This document shows, piece after piece, positions 1 through 8,943 of a DNA stretch of 28,948 bases; the first letter of the stretch is position 1; each line of letters opens with the position of its first letter. Origin of the DNA: Zopfochytrium polystomum (lineage: Eukaryota > Chytridiomycota > Chytridiomycetes > Chytridiales > Chytridiaceae); NCBI GenBank assembly GCA_025765615.1, contig JAIVFJ010000406.1, forward strand, positions 17,501 through 46,448. Reading direction: 5' to 3'. The notes beneath the pieces are model-generated. The model searched no databases and was not told the DNA's origin. It saw nothing but the letters and a program-made list of their open reading frames with translations. The position numbers and the translations under genes are program-made.

Positions 1-155
1 TTCGCACCACCCGCCCACCCATGTCTTGGCTAGTGGAGGTGTCGGAGTTTCCGCAGTCGCCCCGCTTGAGGTGGCACCTCAACCACTCAATATGACACAC
101 GTCTCCACGTCTGGGGCAATCGCATCCGTTGCGCCACAGGCTGCCCCTCCACTCC

Positions 156-1579
156 ATGACTTTGAACGAGTTCTCGATGGAAGATGTACGGGCGTGCACT
201 GATCCCGACGTAATCGAGGCCGCAACGATACTCTTCGGCGTTCGAAGTCCGTCCTCCATCGAAGAGCCTCCATTTAAATCCAGCAAGTCGTCTAGAAGGT
301 CGAAAAGGCTTAAAGTGGACACGGAAGCATTAGAGGGTGCGCTTCGAATGTTGCAGCCGAAGGAATTGCGGCTTTTGGAGTCTAACCTTCCGATCGTTTG
401 ACATTGCAACCAGAACGACTGAGCGCAGAGCGAACCTCCAACGTCTACTTGACACCGCTCACCTCACCGAAAGTCGCTGGTGCCGATTCCGGCCCGTTGG
501 CGAGAAGGTCGAGCCGCACAGCCAACAAGCGCTCAGAGCAGACCGCTTCGGGCGAAGAAAAACACCATGACATTGTACAACCAAGCCCACGTGATCAACG
601 CTACAAACGGTCGTCCCCAGAGGCCCGGAAGGTGTTCAAACTCTTCCTGTCTAATGCAGCTGTGTTGCGAAAACGTCGGCAGGAATTTGACTTGTCGGAT
701 TCTGATGATTCTGACAAAGATCCCAGCGACGACGAATGCGAAGGCTTTCAGATGAATTCTGAGACGCTCACCACCAGAAACGCACACAGCTTGTCTGCCC
801 TTCCTTCTCCTCCATCTTTGGCGGAGCGCCTTACACCGCCGCTACACAAGATCGAGGCGCCAACTGAATCTTGCTCCTTGCGTCGTAAGTCCTCGATGTC
901 AGCGGCAGATGAGAATGAAAAATCGCCGAAGCTTTCGAGAGAGCGCGCGCGCTCCGAGTCTGAAGCTAGTACAGGGTCTGCTTCTCATGTGGTGAAACTG
1001 TCCGACAAAGTGGAACTTCCCGTATTGCCAAGGGAGGTGGACATGAATTGGTACCGAGACACTTCCGCTGCTCAGCCAGTAACCTGGTCCAAAGGTGGGG
1101 CTTGATTTTTAACTGTGGCATGCTCTTTCGAACTCATTCGTTTCGAAAAGGCGCTCCAATGACCATCCCACCCGACACACCTTCCGCAAGCGATTTAACG
1201 AAAGAAGAGCTTCAACTCTGCCAAACGCTGAGGCTGCACCCAACCCAGTAAGCTGATCATACACGTTCGCCCGACGTTTACTAAAGCAATTTGATGTAGG
1301 TACCTCAAAATAAAGGAAACAGCTATTGCTGCGACGTACACAAGGCCTCCTTTCCGCAAGAAGGAGCTTCGAATGTGGTTTCCCATAGACGTAAATAAGA
1401 TCAATAAGCTGTACGACTGGTAAATCAATCTGCTTGCTGGAGATTTCCCGTTTCGTCCCGTTTATTTTAATGAAAAACATAACAACAGGTTTCTGGACTT
1501 AAACTGGATTCCCAAGTCCGACGAGGACTGGCTTAAACGAGAGAGATGGTACCGCAGAACCCTGGCGTCCTCTGCGTGA
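156..1579 (+). CDS. SWIRM-domain protein (five exons, 5' end uncertain)
   Basis: Proposed exons are 156-336, 414-1094, 1151-1247, 1300-1419 and 1489-1579, giving 389 aa. All junctions are GT-AG and keep frame; the first intron has a CTAAC branch site near 382-386. The N-terminal two thirds is low-complexity and charged, with an acidic stretch (DLSDSDDSDKDPSDDE). The C-terminus carries a short PVTWSKG motif and then a SWIRM domain, residues about 303-374, with LHPTQYLKIKETAI, DVNKINKLYDW and LDLNWIP spread over three exons. SWIRM is a helical DNA- or nucleosome-binding module. A C-terminal SWIRM after a disordered region is the architecture of fungal Fun19/Laf1-type proteins, which in fission yeast belong to a histone deacetylase complex; a nuclear chromatin role here is inference. 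The start is weak: ATG 156 is the first in frame after a stop at 93-95, but another frame is open from base 2 to about 202, so an upstream exon may exist. The first splice junction is less certain than the last three. Confidence 0.82.
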
Positions 1580-2625
1580 ATTTAAGCACTGTTGAGAAAT
1601 CACACCCTTTATTTGTGTCGCCGTTCCCGCTTTGTTTCGAATTACCTGCTATTTGTTGTTCCCTGTGTATGTCGTCGCTATCTTTTTGCCCCTTCGCACT
1701 TCCATCTGCCCTGCAGCCGTGTTTGATTGGATGGCTTCTCCCTTTTATTAAGCCCGTGAGAGCGTTATCCAATGGCTTCCTTGATCTCCCCTATCCTGTA
1801 TTTATTTGAATGTTTAAACGATGGCCGCTACGGATCTATTCCTGTCCCGCTGTCCCGCTGTCCCCTTCTAAATTCTTGCTCGTCCCACGCGGCCAAGCTC
1901 ACACTGCTCTTTACCTTTTGATATGCCGAAAACAATAAATGGCAGTACCCTCTATCGGGTCCTTCTTGGTACAGGGCTCGAAATTACAGTAAATGAACGC
2001 GCTGACGTGGTGACAAATTTCTTTTTTTTTCATTCACTTTTAACCCCAACCCCCACCCTTCCCATTTCAAGCGAACGTTCTCGCCTCAGATCGCTCGCGA
2101 TCGTCCCAATCTCCAAGGAGCTGGGGGGGGGAAGGTGTGTCACTCTCGTTACGCGCCGGAGGTACGAAGCGGGGTTTTGCAGCCGTTGGCAGGAGCGCCG
2201 CTATCGCAGTCAATGACTCTGCACTGCGATCATGTCATCCAGAGCGAGTCGGAGTCGTTTCAGAGGTCATCTCAGTCCTCGCAGCCGAACATCAAGAGTG
2301 GCGGAACGATGGATCTCAAAGCCACGGCAGAATCGACAGACAGGCTTGAGCCTATCGACGGGTAAAAATCATGTGCTTCCAATCAGCAGCCAAACCAATC
2401 CAACGACCGGTTTTGGCGCCCTCTCTCCAACACTGATCACCCATCCCAAACAGACTCTGCACTCCAAACTCGCGACCGAAACTCACTTTCATCGAATCGG
2501 TCAACAAAAATGGGACGAAATGATGCGGGGGTAAACCAGACGTCGAAGCAAAGTGGCCGTCCGAGGACACGCTCGTCTCTGCTTCGAGCTCGCACGACTC
2601 TCTGGCTCGTCCGGCCTTCGCATCG
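1580..2625. other. Intergenic region with possible unassigned 5' exons
   Basis: No confident gene. A polyadenylation-like AATAAA lies at 1934-1939, about 355 bp after the SWIRM stop. A short tandem of GCTGTCCC units sits near 1848-1863. From about 2309 the sequence becomes more coding-like: a possible small exon 2309-2361 (starting MDLKATAES) could join in frame through a 92-bp GT-AG intron to 2454, but the resulting frame meets a TGA near 2519 before reaching the large open frame at 2626. These may be 5' exons of the next gene, not resolved here. Confidence 0.4.
1934..1939 (+). promoter_or_regulatory. Possible polyadenylation signal (AATAAA)
   Basis: A canonical AATAAA hexamer downstream of the SWIRM gene on the same strand. 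The distance from the stop codon (about 355 bp) is long but possible. Only the motif supports it. Confidence 0.3.
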
Positions 2626-5600
2626 ATGGAACCCGTGGAAGGGAACGATACGGTGAAAGCGACCCATCGCGTCGTGGCTGACGACTGCTGTGGAGAAGAA
2701 AAGAGCGGGCTTGCAGAGTCGAGAAACGCTGAAGAAGAACCACGCGCGCCGCCTGCAAGACCCGTGGGGGAGCCAGACGAGAAAGTACTGTTGCCCTCAG
2801 CAGACGGCACGATTCATCCTGCAAAAAAGGCAAAGCGCTCCATCTCTTTCTCTGACACCGTCATGTACCGATGTATATCCGTGGTCAGCCTGGAGCAAAC
2901 GCAACCCGCGGCTCCGCCGGCACCAAAGCTTCTTGATAGAACTAGAGCACCGGCTTCGACTCGGCGCAACCAACAACTGGGGCATTGCACGAATCGTAGT
3001 GGTGACGACGATTATGACTTCACCGATGAAAAGCGCGCCGACGACGCCGAAGACTGCGAGGTGCTGTGCTCGTCCTCGACGTGCGGGAGCGACAACGACG
3101 ACGACGACGATGACCACGACGAGGGCGGCTCGGACGGCGCGCTGTCGGACATTGAAAACAGCTGGCCGGACCCGGACGAGCACTTTCTGCCGCTGCTGCC
3201 GTCGCCCGCGGTCACGACCGTCTCCCCCGCGGCGTCGCGCCCGTCCTCGGCCGCGTCCGCGGCATCGTCATCTGGCCCCGCGGCGCGGTCGCAGCCACAG
3301 GGCGGCGGTGGTGGGCAGCGAGATGTCGCGGAGGCGCGCGGGGAGGTCTGGGACGTAGAGGAGCTGGCGCAGATGTCGGCCGCGAGCAGGTCGCTGGTCG
3401 AGCGCGAGCTGGCGCTGCGCGGCGCTGCGGTTGTGGCGGCGTCGGCGTCGGCGGCTGCGGCAGACGCTGGCGGGACTGCGGGAGGGGGGTCAAGGGGTGC
3501 GGACGAGATGTTGACGCCCGTTGTCTCGATCGGCGGTGGCGGAGGCGGCGGCTCCTCGCGCATGCAGTCCTTGCTGTCGGGCCCGCCGCCGCTGTCTCCT
3601 GCAGGGGCGGGCGGGGCGGTGGGAACCGCGCGGTCCATACACTTTTCAACTCCGACAACGCTACCGTCGCCTCCGCTGCCGCCGCCGGCGCTTGGCCCCG
3701 TCGGGCACCACCGCCTGCGGTTCTCGCGGACGCCGCTGCAGGCGCCCCGCAGCTTTTCGACGACGATCGGGTCGCCGGAGCCCATGCGGCGCGCGCCCAG
3801 CGCGGAAGATGCAGAGTTTGACAGCGGCGCGGGGGCTTTTGGCGCTGCGGCCGGGCGGCTCGCGATGCCAGCGCCGGTGTCGTCGGCCTGGCGGATTCCG
3901 CGGGCCGCGGGCGAGCTGTCCCTCCCCATACTCGTTGAAGGTGGGGGAATCGTTGGGCGCGGGGACCAGCGGTTGTCGATGTCTGCAGGGTCTTGGGGTC
4001 TGGGCAGTGGCGTTGGGAGACTCGGGAATGGAGGCGCAGAGGCCGGGGGAATGGGTGCTGACCGGTCTGCAGGCTCTCTTGGCGCTGTTGGTCTGCGTGT
4101 CGGCGGAGGGGCAGGGCGCGAATATTCACAGACGGCCCCGGCTTTGATCTCCAGGAACGAGCACGTAGTGATAGCGTCTCCTTCAATGTGGCTGCCGGAT
4201 TCCCAGGCTGGAAGAAGGGCCGCACCACCACCCACCAGAAACGCTGCAGCCGACGGCTCGCGAGGAGGTCGGGCTTCCGAATGCATAGACTTGACAGGGT
4301 CTCTACTCGTTCAGACGTCCGCAACGCATCAGCAACGAAGGCATTCTGTTTGGTGGCCAGATGAATGGGAGTCGGAAGCGGCGGATGACAGCACAGCAAC
4401 GTGCGACAAGGGCGAGTGGGACAGCGACGATGCGGCGCACCTCCGGTCCAGCCAGGATAGCTTCTACGCATTCGACCCCGTCACTCTTATCGTTGCACCA
4501 GCTCCGCCGCCGTCCACCTCCTCCTCGTGCGAAATGGACGCGCCGAGCTTTCAACCGGGGCTGAACTGTGCGATGCCTATCCAAGCGGCGGTCCTCGTTC
4601 CTTCTGCAAAGAAAAAATCTGGCGCAACGACAGGAGCGACTCCTGCTTCACCGCTTACAGCAAACAAAGCAAGAGGGGCAGGGAAGAAAGGAGTCTCGAC
4701 CAAGGGAAAGAGCGTTGGCCCGACAAACGGCAAGCCGGGAAGCAGCAAAACGACTGGATCCACAACGTCGCACTCCCCAAACCACGGGAGCAAGCAGCGG
4801 CACCAGACGTCTGCGGTGGAGGATAATGCAGCGACAGCCGAGCAAAGTGCTTCCATTGTTTCACGCGACGCACAATTGCCTGTTCAGTCCGAAGGCGACG
4901 ACGGTCGAGGACAATCGAGCGAAACACGAGATCGGTCGACGCAAGGAAACGTTCCGATTGTAGTCGTGCGGATGGACCCAAGAGTCGAGTTGGAAGAAGT
5001 CGACGAAGTCGCGCAAAGAGCGGAACAGCTGACTTACAAAGCTGAAGCTCCGCCGGCAGCAAGCTCGCTGTCGGGGGTGGCTGATGCGGTGGCTACGCAT
5101 CCGTCGTCGGCAAACACTGTCGCAACGAAACTATCTAGCTCCGCTTCTCGGGATGATACTAAACGCGTCGACTCGGCGCTAACAATGCGACCCGCATCGA
5201 CCGGCAAAGACGTGGACGGATCTTGCACGGCTCAAGCCGCTGCCGCTGATCCCGCGGTCGTGCCGCGCAGCGACGACGCTGCCGGCGGTGGTGGAGGAGC
5301 TGCTGCGTGTGCCGAGGCGATCAAACTCGATGCGCAGCCACCGCCACCGCCCCCGCCACCGCCACCGCCGCAGCCGTCGCAGCCGCCGAGCGTGCATTCG
5401 AGCCTCGCGGCGCTGCCCAAACTTCCGGGAATCCAGCCGGCGCCGCCGGTCGCCGGCAACGTCGGGGGCGGCGGAACAGACTCTCGCGAAGCTCCGCGGG
5501 GGCAGGATACGAGCGGCTCGGTCACTGCGGAAGTAGTAGGCGGCGTTGGCCGTGGCGGCGGTGAGTTACCGCCAAACCTCACGAGCCCCGCGAGTGGCGC

Positions 5601-6378
5601 CGAGCGGTGGCTGCGGCACGAAGGGGGCAGCGTTTCGGATCCCCTGCGTGCGCTTGGCGCAGAGTCGCCGGCGGCGGCGGGGGCTGTGCTCGCGCAGCCG
5701 ATCCCCGCGGCGACGGTGGCGGCGCCCATCGACACCATGTCGGTGGATGAAGCCGACGGCGCCGTGGCCCGGGAAAGCAACGGCGGCCGTATCGAGGTGA
5801 GGGGCAGCGTGGCGCGGTTCTGGGGCTGGCTGTGGCGCGGGCGAGCGACTGCGACGTGGAAAGCGCATCCCGCGGGCGTCGGGAGCGTCAGCGATCGGCC
5901 CGCTGCGGCGGCCGCCGAAGCGACGGTCCGACGCGCCCTCCGCGATTCTGCCGACGACGTGTGGCGGGTAAAGCCGGTCGACGCTGACGGTGCTTGGTTT
6001 TCCATGTGGAGGGGGCGGGGGCGTTGGCAGGGGCGACGATGGAGTGGTAGTGGCGGCGGTGGAGACCGCCGGAAAAGCGCGACGACGCCAAGGGGCAGAA
6101 CGGTTGCGCCCAGCGGCTCTGCAAGGTCCGTTGGGGTGTTGGACGTCGGGGAGGACGACGAGAGCGACTGGCGTGCCGGCGGGGGTGGCGGCGGCGCTGT
6201 TTCTGCGCGTGCGAGCAGAACGGACGCCGCAGAGACTCTGCTGGGTACCGCTGGGCCGCGACGGGAGGGTTGGGTGCAATCGGCCTCGCCGCGGCAGTCG
6301 AGCAGCTGGAGGAGCAGTGTTGCCTGGGGCGGCTTTGCCGCGTTGGGGTGGTGGGGCCGGCCGCCGGAGGGAGGTTGA
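2626..6378 (+). CDS. Very long low-complexity protein of unknown function (1250 aa)
   Basis: A single uninterrupted frame of 1250 codons. I do not recognise it. Visible along the protein: a basic patch followed by RSISFSDTV at residues 71-79, which fits the loose PP1-docking RVxF consensus; a run of Asp near 155-162; long Ala/Ser/Gly stretches (200-330); a more normal composition at about 500-870 with a tract of Lys, Ser and Thr; a run of Pro near 904-917; and a Trp/Arg/Gly-rich C-terminus. Except for short islands it looks disordered. Large parts are very GC-rich, and several long antisense frames are open across the same DNA. The plus strand is preferred because its frame also stays open through the less GC-rich parts (2626-3050 and 4140-5300). 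The same frame is open back to about 2523, so ATG 2626 may be internal to a longer gene with upstream exons. A regulatory scaffold role (for example a phosphatase-binding protein) is only a guess. Confidence 0.55.
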   Translation: MEPVEGNDTVKATHRVVADDCCGEEKSGLAESRNAEEEPRAPPARPVGEPDEKVLLPSADGTIHPAKKAKRSISFSDTVMYRCISVVSLEQTQPAAPPAPKLLDRTRAPASTRRNQQLGHCTNRSGDDDYDFTDEKRADDAEDCEVLCSSSTCGSDNDDDDDDHDEGGSDGALSDIENSWPDPDEHFLPLLPSPAVTTVSPAASRPSSAASAASSSGPAARSQPQGGGGGQRDVAEARGEVWDVEELAQMSAASRSLVERELALRGAAVVAASASAAAADAGGTAGGGSRGADEMLTPVVSIGGGGGGGSSRMQSLLSGPPPLSPAGAGGAVGTARSIHFSTPTTLPSPPLPPPALGPVGHHRLRFSRTPLQAPRSFSTTIGSPEPMRRAPSAEDAEFDSGAGAFGAAAGRLAMPAPVSSAWRIPRAAGELSLPILVEGGGIVGRGDQRLSMSAGSWGLGSGVGRLGNGGAEAGGMGADRSAGSLGAVGLRVGGGAGREYSQTAPALISRNEHVVIASPSMWLPDSQAGRRAAPPPTRNAAADGSRGGRASECIDLTGSLLVQTSATHQQRRHSVWWPDEWESEAADDSTATCDKGEWDSDDAAHLRSSQDSFYAFDPVTLIVAPAPPPSTSSSCEMDAPSFQPGLNCAMPIQAAVLVPSAKKKSGATTGATPASPLTANKARGAGKKGVSTKGKSVGPTNGKPGSSKTTGSTTSHSPNHGSKQRHQTSAVEDNAATAEQSASIVSRDAQLPVQSEGDDGRGQSSETRDRSTQGNVPIVVVRMDPRVELEEVDEVAQRAEQLTYKAEAPPAASSLSGVADAVATHPSSANTVATKLSSSASRDDTKRVDSALTMRPASTGKDVDGSCTAQAAAADPAVVPRSDDAAGGGGGAAACAEAIKLDAQPPPPPPPPPPPQPSQPPSVHSSLAALPKLPGIQPAPPVAGNVGGGGTDSREAPRGQDTSGSVTAEVVGGVGRGGGELPPNLTSPASGAERWLRHEGGSVSDPLRALGAESPAAAGAVLAQPIPAATVAAPIDTMSVDEADGAVARESNGGRIEVRGSVARFWGWLWRGRATATWKAHPAGVGSVSDRPAAAAAEATVRRALRDSADDVWRVKPVDADGAWFSMWRGRGRWQGRRWSGSGGGGDRRKSATTPRGRTVAPSGSARSVGVLDVGEDDESDWRAGGGGGGAVSARASRTDAAETLLGTAGPRREGWVQSASPRQSSSWRSSVAWGGFAALGWWGRPPEGG

Positions 6379-6437
6379 GCGGGTTTTGTGGGCGACACGA
6401 CGGAGAAAGGCGAGGTCCTCTTATGAGGACGGGACGA
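6379..6437. other. Short non-coding gap
   Basis: Nothing recognised between the large open frame and the first repeat block. Confidence 0.3.
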
Positions 6438-6801
6438 GGCCAACCACGCTGTATGGTCGGGCGTACCACCTGGTCCGACTTGTGAATAATAATGTAAAGA
6501 GGAATACCTCCAGCCTGAGAATGGGGAAGATTATCAACGAGTTGTCGTTGAAAGCAGTCAGCCAGGGAATGATAAGACCGTTTTGTAAGACCATTCAGAG
6601 TATTTATATATGTGTGTATACCACTCCCCTTGCGGCAACCAAATACCGAGGAAGGCCTAGATATCAATGGGGCCTTCATTACCGCCGCCGAACCCTCTTC
6701 TATCAAGACAACAAATGCGCCTCGCCTATTCACCCGTTGATGACGAACCCTCGTCCTCAAAACTGACTCGAGTCCTCGGACACCTCGGGAAGCTGCGCAC
6801 C
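6438..6801. repeat. Dispersed repeat, copy A (diverged)
   Basis: Two blocks match a second copy at 7516-7680 in the same order and orientation. Block 1 is 6438-6484 (similar to 7516-7559). Block 2 is 6707-6801 (similar to 7584-7680, roughly 80% identical by eye, including a shared TCCTCGGACACCTCGG). In copy A the blocks are separated by about 220 bp, in copy B by about 25 bp, so one copy has gained or lost sequence between them. When translated, both copies give similar peptides (DNK-ASP--PL) but no long open frame. It may be a remnant of a mobile element or of a duplicated gene; no terminal repeats or transposase motifs are visible. Confidence 0.6.
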
Positions 6802-7515
6802 TCACTCCCTCAAGATCGTTGCAAACTCTCTCCCACTTTACATGCTGATATCGTTTTTGTTGTTTCATGAGCAACGATAATAAGAAAAGTCAAGTCTTCA
6901 TTCAACTATAACGGCTGCCTGTTTGCAATCCCGCCGTTCCTTCCTGAACCAGTGGGAGCGCGTGCGGAAGCGGGGCGAGGAAAGGGCGCCGGCGGCGGCT
7001 GGGCGTGCGGGTGGAACTTCGTCGAACCTGCCATACTAGTGGTTAGCGTGTAACTTGGCGGCCCTCCACAGCAACTATCGCCGCTCCTCCTCCGGCCAAG
7101 TCGCTGGTCACGCCGATTTCGCGTATCACAGTCAGTCCCTGCCGAGAACTTGCCACGTTCGAGACATTCTTGGGTATTAAGCTGCTCTCAAGATCGTGTT
7201 GGAGATAATTGAGTTGTGTCAGTGCCAATGTCGATTTGACCCCAAAAATAAATTGCTGGCCCTCACAGGAATGACGGCCTGCATGTAATTCCTAGTTTGC
7301 AGGTCTATTGGCTCACAGAATTCGACTAAATGAAGGCAAGAAGTCATCTCGCGCCAATTCCTCCCCCCTGGTTTGTCCAGTATATTCCAACTACCCCTTC
7401 AAAACGCTGCCGAAAAGACATACCCAAAATGTCGAAGCTCGTCATTGCCGTTTGGCGGTGATTGCTTCTGGCAATGGCCCGACGACACGCAACAGTGCGG
7501 TTTGCAACGACTTTC
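6802..7515. other. Region between repeat copies, nothing recognised
   Basis: About 700 bp without a supported gene. An AATAAA-like stretch occurs near 7246-7251 (plus strand). No RNA gene pattern was found. Confidence 0.3.
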
Positions 7516-7680
7516 GGCCACCATGGTGTGGTCAGGCATGCCATATGACGCGACTTGTGTGGCCTGGGTGCAGATTGTTGCTAGACAACAAATACGCCTC
7601 ACCCAACCGCCCGTTGTTCACGAGCGGTTCGACCCTCAAACTGGCTCGAATCCTCGGACACCTCGGAGAGCTGCGCATCC
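7516..7680. repeat. Dispersed repeat, copy B (diverged)
   Basis: Second copy of the repeat described at 6438-6801, in direct orientation, about 0.9-1.1 kb downstream. Blocks at 7516-7559 and 7584-7680. The segment contains a short perfect stem (TTGTTG, 5-nt loop, CAACAA) near 7577-7593 and a B-box-like GGTTCGACCC near 7626-7635, but it does not fold as a tRNA. Confidence 0.6.
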
Positions 7681-7752
7681 GGGAGTGACGGGAGCGGAAA
7701 GAGAGTCCGCGGCCCGGCAGCCGTCCAGGGTGAGACGGCATGGCGCAGCCAT

Positions 7753-7935
7753 TTAAGCGAGAGGGTCAGCAAGGTCGTATTCCTTGTCCGAGACCGCGCC
7801 GCGGAGCGATTTCAGCGCGAGGATGAGCAAGGACTGGTCGACCTCTGACTCCTTGACGGCGGCCTCGCCGACCTGTCGAATGGTCGTCGCATTTTGCGAC
7901 GGTCCGCAAGAGGAGTCCAGCGCCTGGCGGGAGAA
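7753..7935 (-). CDS. Possible 3'-terminal exon on the minus strand
   Basis: A minus-strand frame of 60 codons is open from a TAG at 7936-7938 to a TAA at 7753-7755. It has no ATG; a possible splice acceptor (TCCCGCCAG) lies within its first codons. The predicted peptide has a good amphipathic pattern (VDQSLLILALKSLRG) and an acidic C-terminus (DKEYDLADPLA), typical of real protein rather than a shadow frame. Upstream on the same strand (about 7990-8060) another frame gives HPAEAQKYWRGYW, which might be an earlier exon. The family is not recognised. It could equally be a gene relic, since it sits next to the dispersed repeat. Confidence 0.3.
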   Translation of the reverse strand, partial: FSRQALDSSCGPSQNATTIRQVGEAAVKESEVDQSLLILALKSLRGAVSDKEYDLADPLA

Positions 7936-7939
7936 CTAC

Positions 7940-8454
7940 GACTGGCAAGATAAATGCAGTTCGAGTGCTGAAGGCTCGGGAACTTGCATGGCGGCGACTG
8001 TCGGGTGAGCCAGTAGCCTCGCCAATACTTCTGCGCTTCGGCTGGATGCATTCCTCTAAAGCATAAAGTATGTTTGCGAAGTGGTTTTAGGCGGTTGGGG
8101 ATCATCGATTCCGTGCCAATCAGCGACCATGCCATAGTCTGCGGAATAAGTCGACATCCAGAATCCAATCTTTGGTGCCCTCCTCGTCACCACGGAGTGG
8201 CGGGCACGTTGGCAGGGTGGTTAAAGAAGGCCGCAAGTACTTCCAACTGCTTGTAATTGTGCGCAAGATTGAAAGGCTTAAAATGGGACAACCGCAGTGT
8301 GTGCCCCTTCAAAAGAGTGTGCGAATCTGAGAGTCGAGTCGAGCACGTACAAGAAGTTTAAAGAAAGAGGCTCAAGGCAGCGGACAATGAGGACGAAACG
8401 AGCTCTGATGGGTAGAACGATGTTCGGAGCGATGCACACTGCGATTTTGGAAGT

Positions 8455-8457
<3 letters not shown>
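7940..8457. other. No confident gene
   Basis: About 500 bp of unique sequence between the minus-strand exon candidate and the microsatellite block. No supported gene on either strand beyond the possible upstream exon noted for 7753-7935. Confidence 0.3.
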
Positions 8458-8512
<55 letters not shown>

Positions 8513-8566
8513 GCTCACGTCTGACTCGGGTGAGAGAGAGAGAGTGTGTGTGTGAGTGAGTGAGTG

Positions 8567-8610
<44 letters not shown>

Positions 8611-8660
8611 GTGTGTGTGTGGTGTGTGTGGGTGTGGGTGTGGGTGCGTGCGTGCGCGTG
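8458..8660. repeat. Compound microsatellite: (CT)n, (GA)n, (GT)n
   Basis: An almost pure CT tract (about 8458-8514), a short GA tract (about 8530-8541), then a long GT-rich tract to about 8660 with TGAG and GGGT variants. The minus-strand frames that translate it into His-Thr and Arg-Glu repeats are artefacts. The GT tract is complementary to the CA tract at 8813-8900, so the two form an inverted pair around a spacer of about 150 bp. Confidence 0.95.
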
Positions 8661-8812
8661 TGCGTCTTCAAGTGTTTTTGAGTGTTTTTCCGAATTTTTC
8701 CGCGGCTGATCCGCGGCCTTGGGACAAAGCGGCTGGTTTTTGACGGAGACACAACACACTGCAATTGAAGGCCAGCCGTATAAATTAAAAGCCCCGATCC
8801 CTCCCTCCCTCA

Positions 8813-8834
8813 CACAGTCTCACACACTCGCACA

Positions 8835-8898
<64 letters not shown>

Positions 8899-8937
8899 CT
8901 CTTTCACACTCACACACACACACTCTCTCTCTCTTTC
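8813..8937. repeat. (CA)n microsatellite with CT interruptions
   Basis: A long CA tract, purest at about 8836-8894, bordered by TCACACTC variants and ending in a CT tract at about 8921-8937. It lies immediately 5' of the ATG of the broken SDR gene, in the position of its 5' leader. Confidence 0.95.
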
Positions 8938-8943
8938 CCACAA

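Noticed and set aside
1546..1809. Plus-strand frame of 87 codons overlapping the SWIRM 3' end
   Set aside because: Uses a different frame from the well-supported last SWIRM exon and has no coding-like features.
3012..4471. Two long minus-strand open frames (over 400 codons each) opposite the large plus-strand frame
   Set aside because: They overlap each other and the plus-strand frame in very GC-rich DNA, are made of Pro/Ala/Arg/Ser low complexity, and do not extend into the less GC-rich flanks. Treated as shadows.
5232..6443. Minus-strand frame of 403 codons
   Set aside because: Same reason: GC-driven shadow with Pro/Ser/Ala repeats and no recognisable domain.
7562..7660. tRNA-like pattern (5-bp stem with 7-nt loop plus GGTTCGACCC)
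   Set aside because: The loop lacks U33, the T-arm stem does not pair, there is no acceptor stem, and the A-box is poor.
8358..8813. Minus-strand frames of 130-151 codons with His-Thr and Arg-Glu repeats
   Set aside because: Translation of the dinucleotide microsatellites; no domain.
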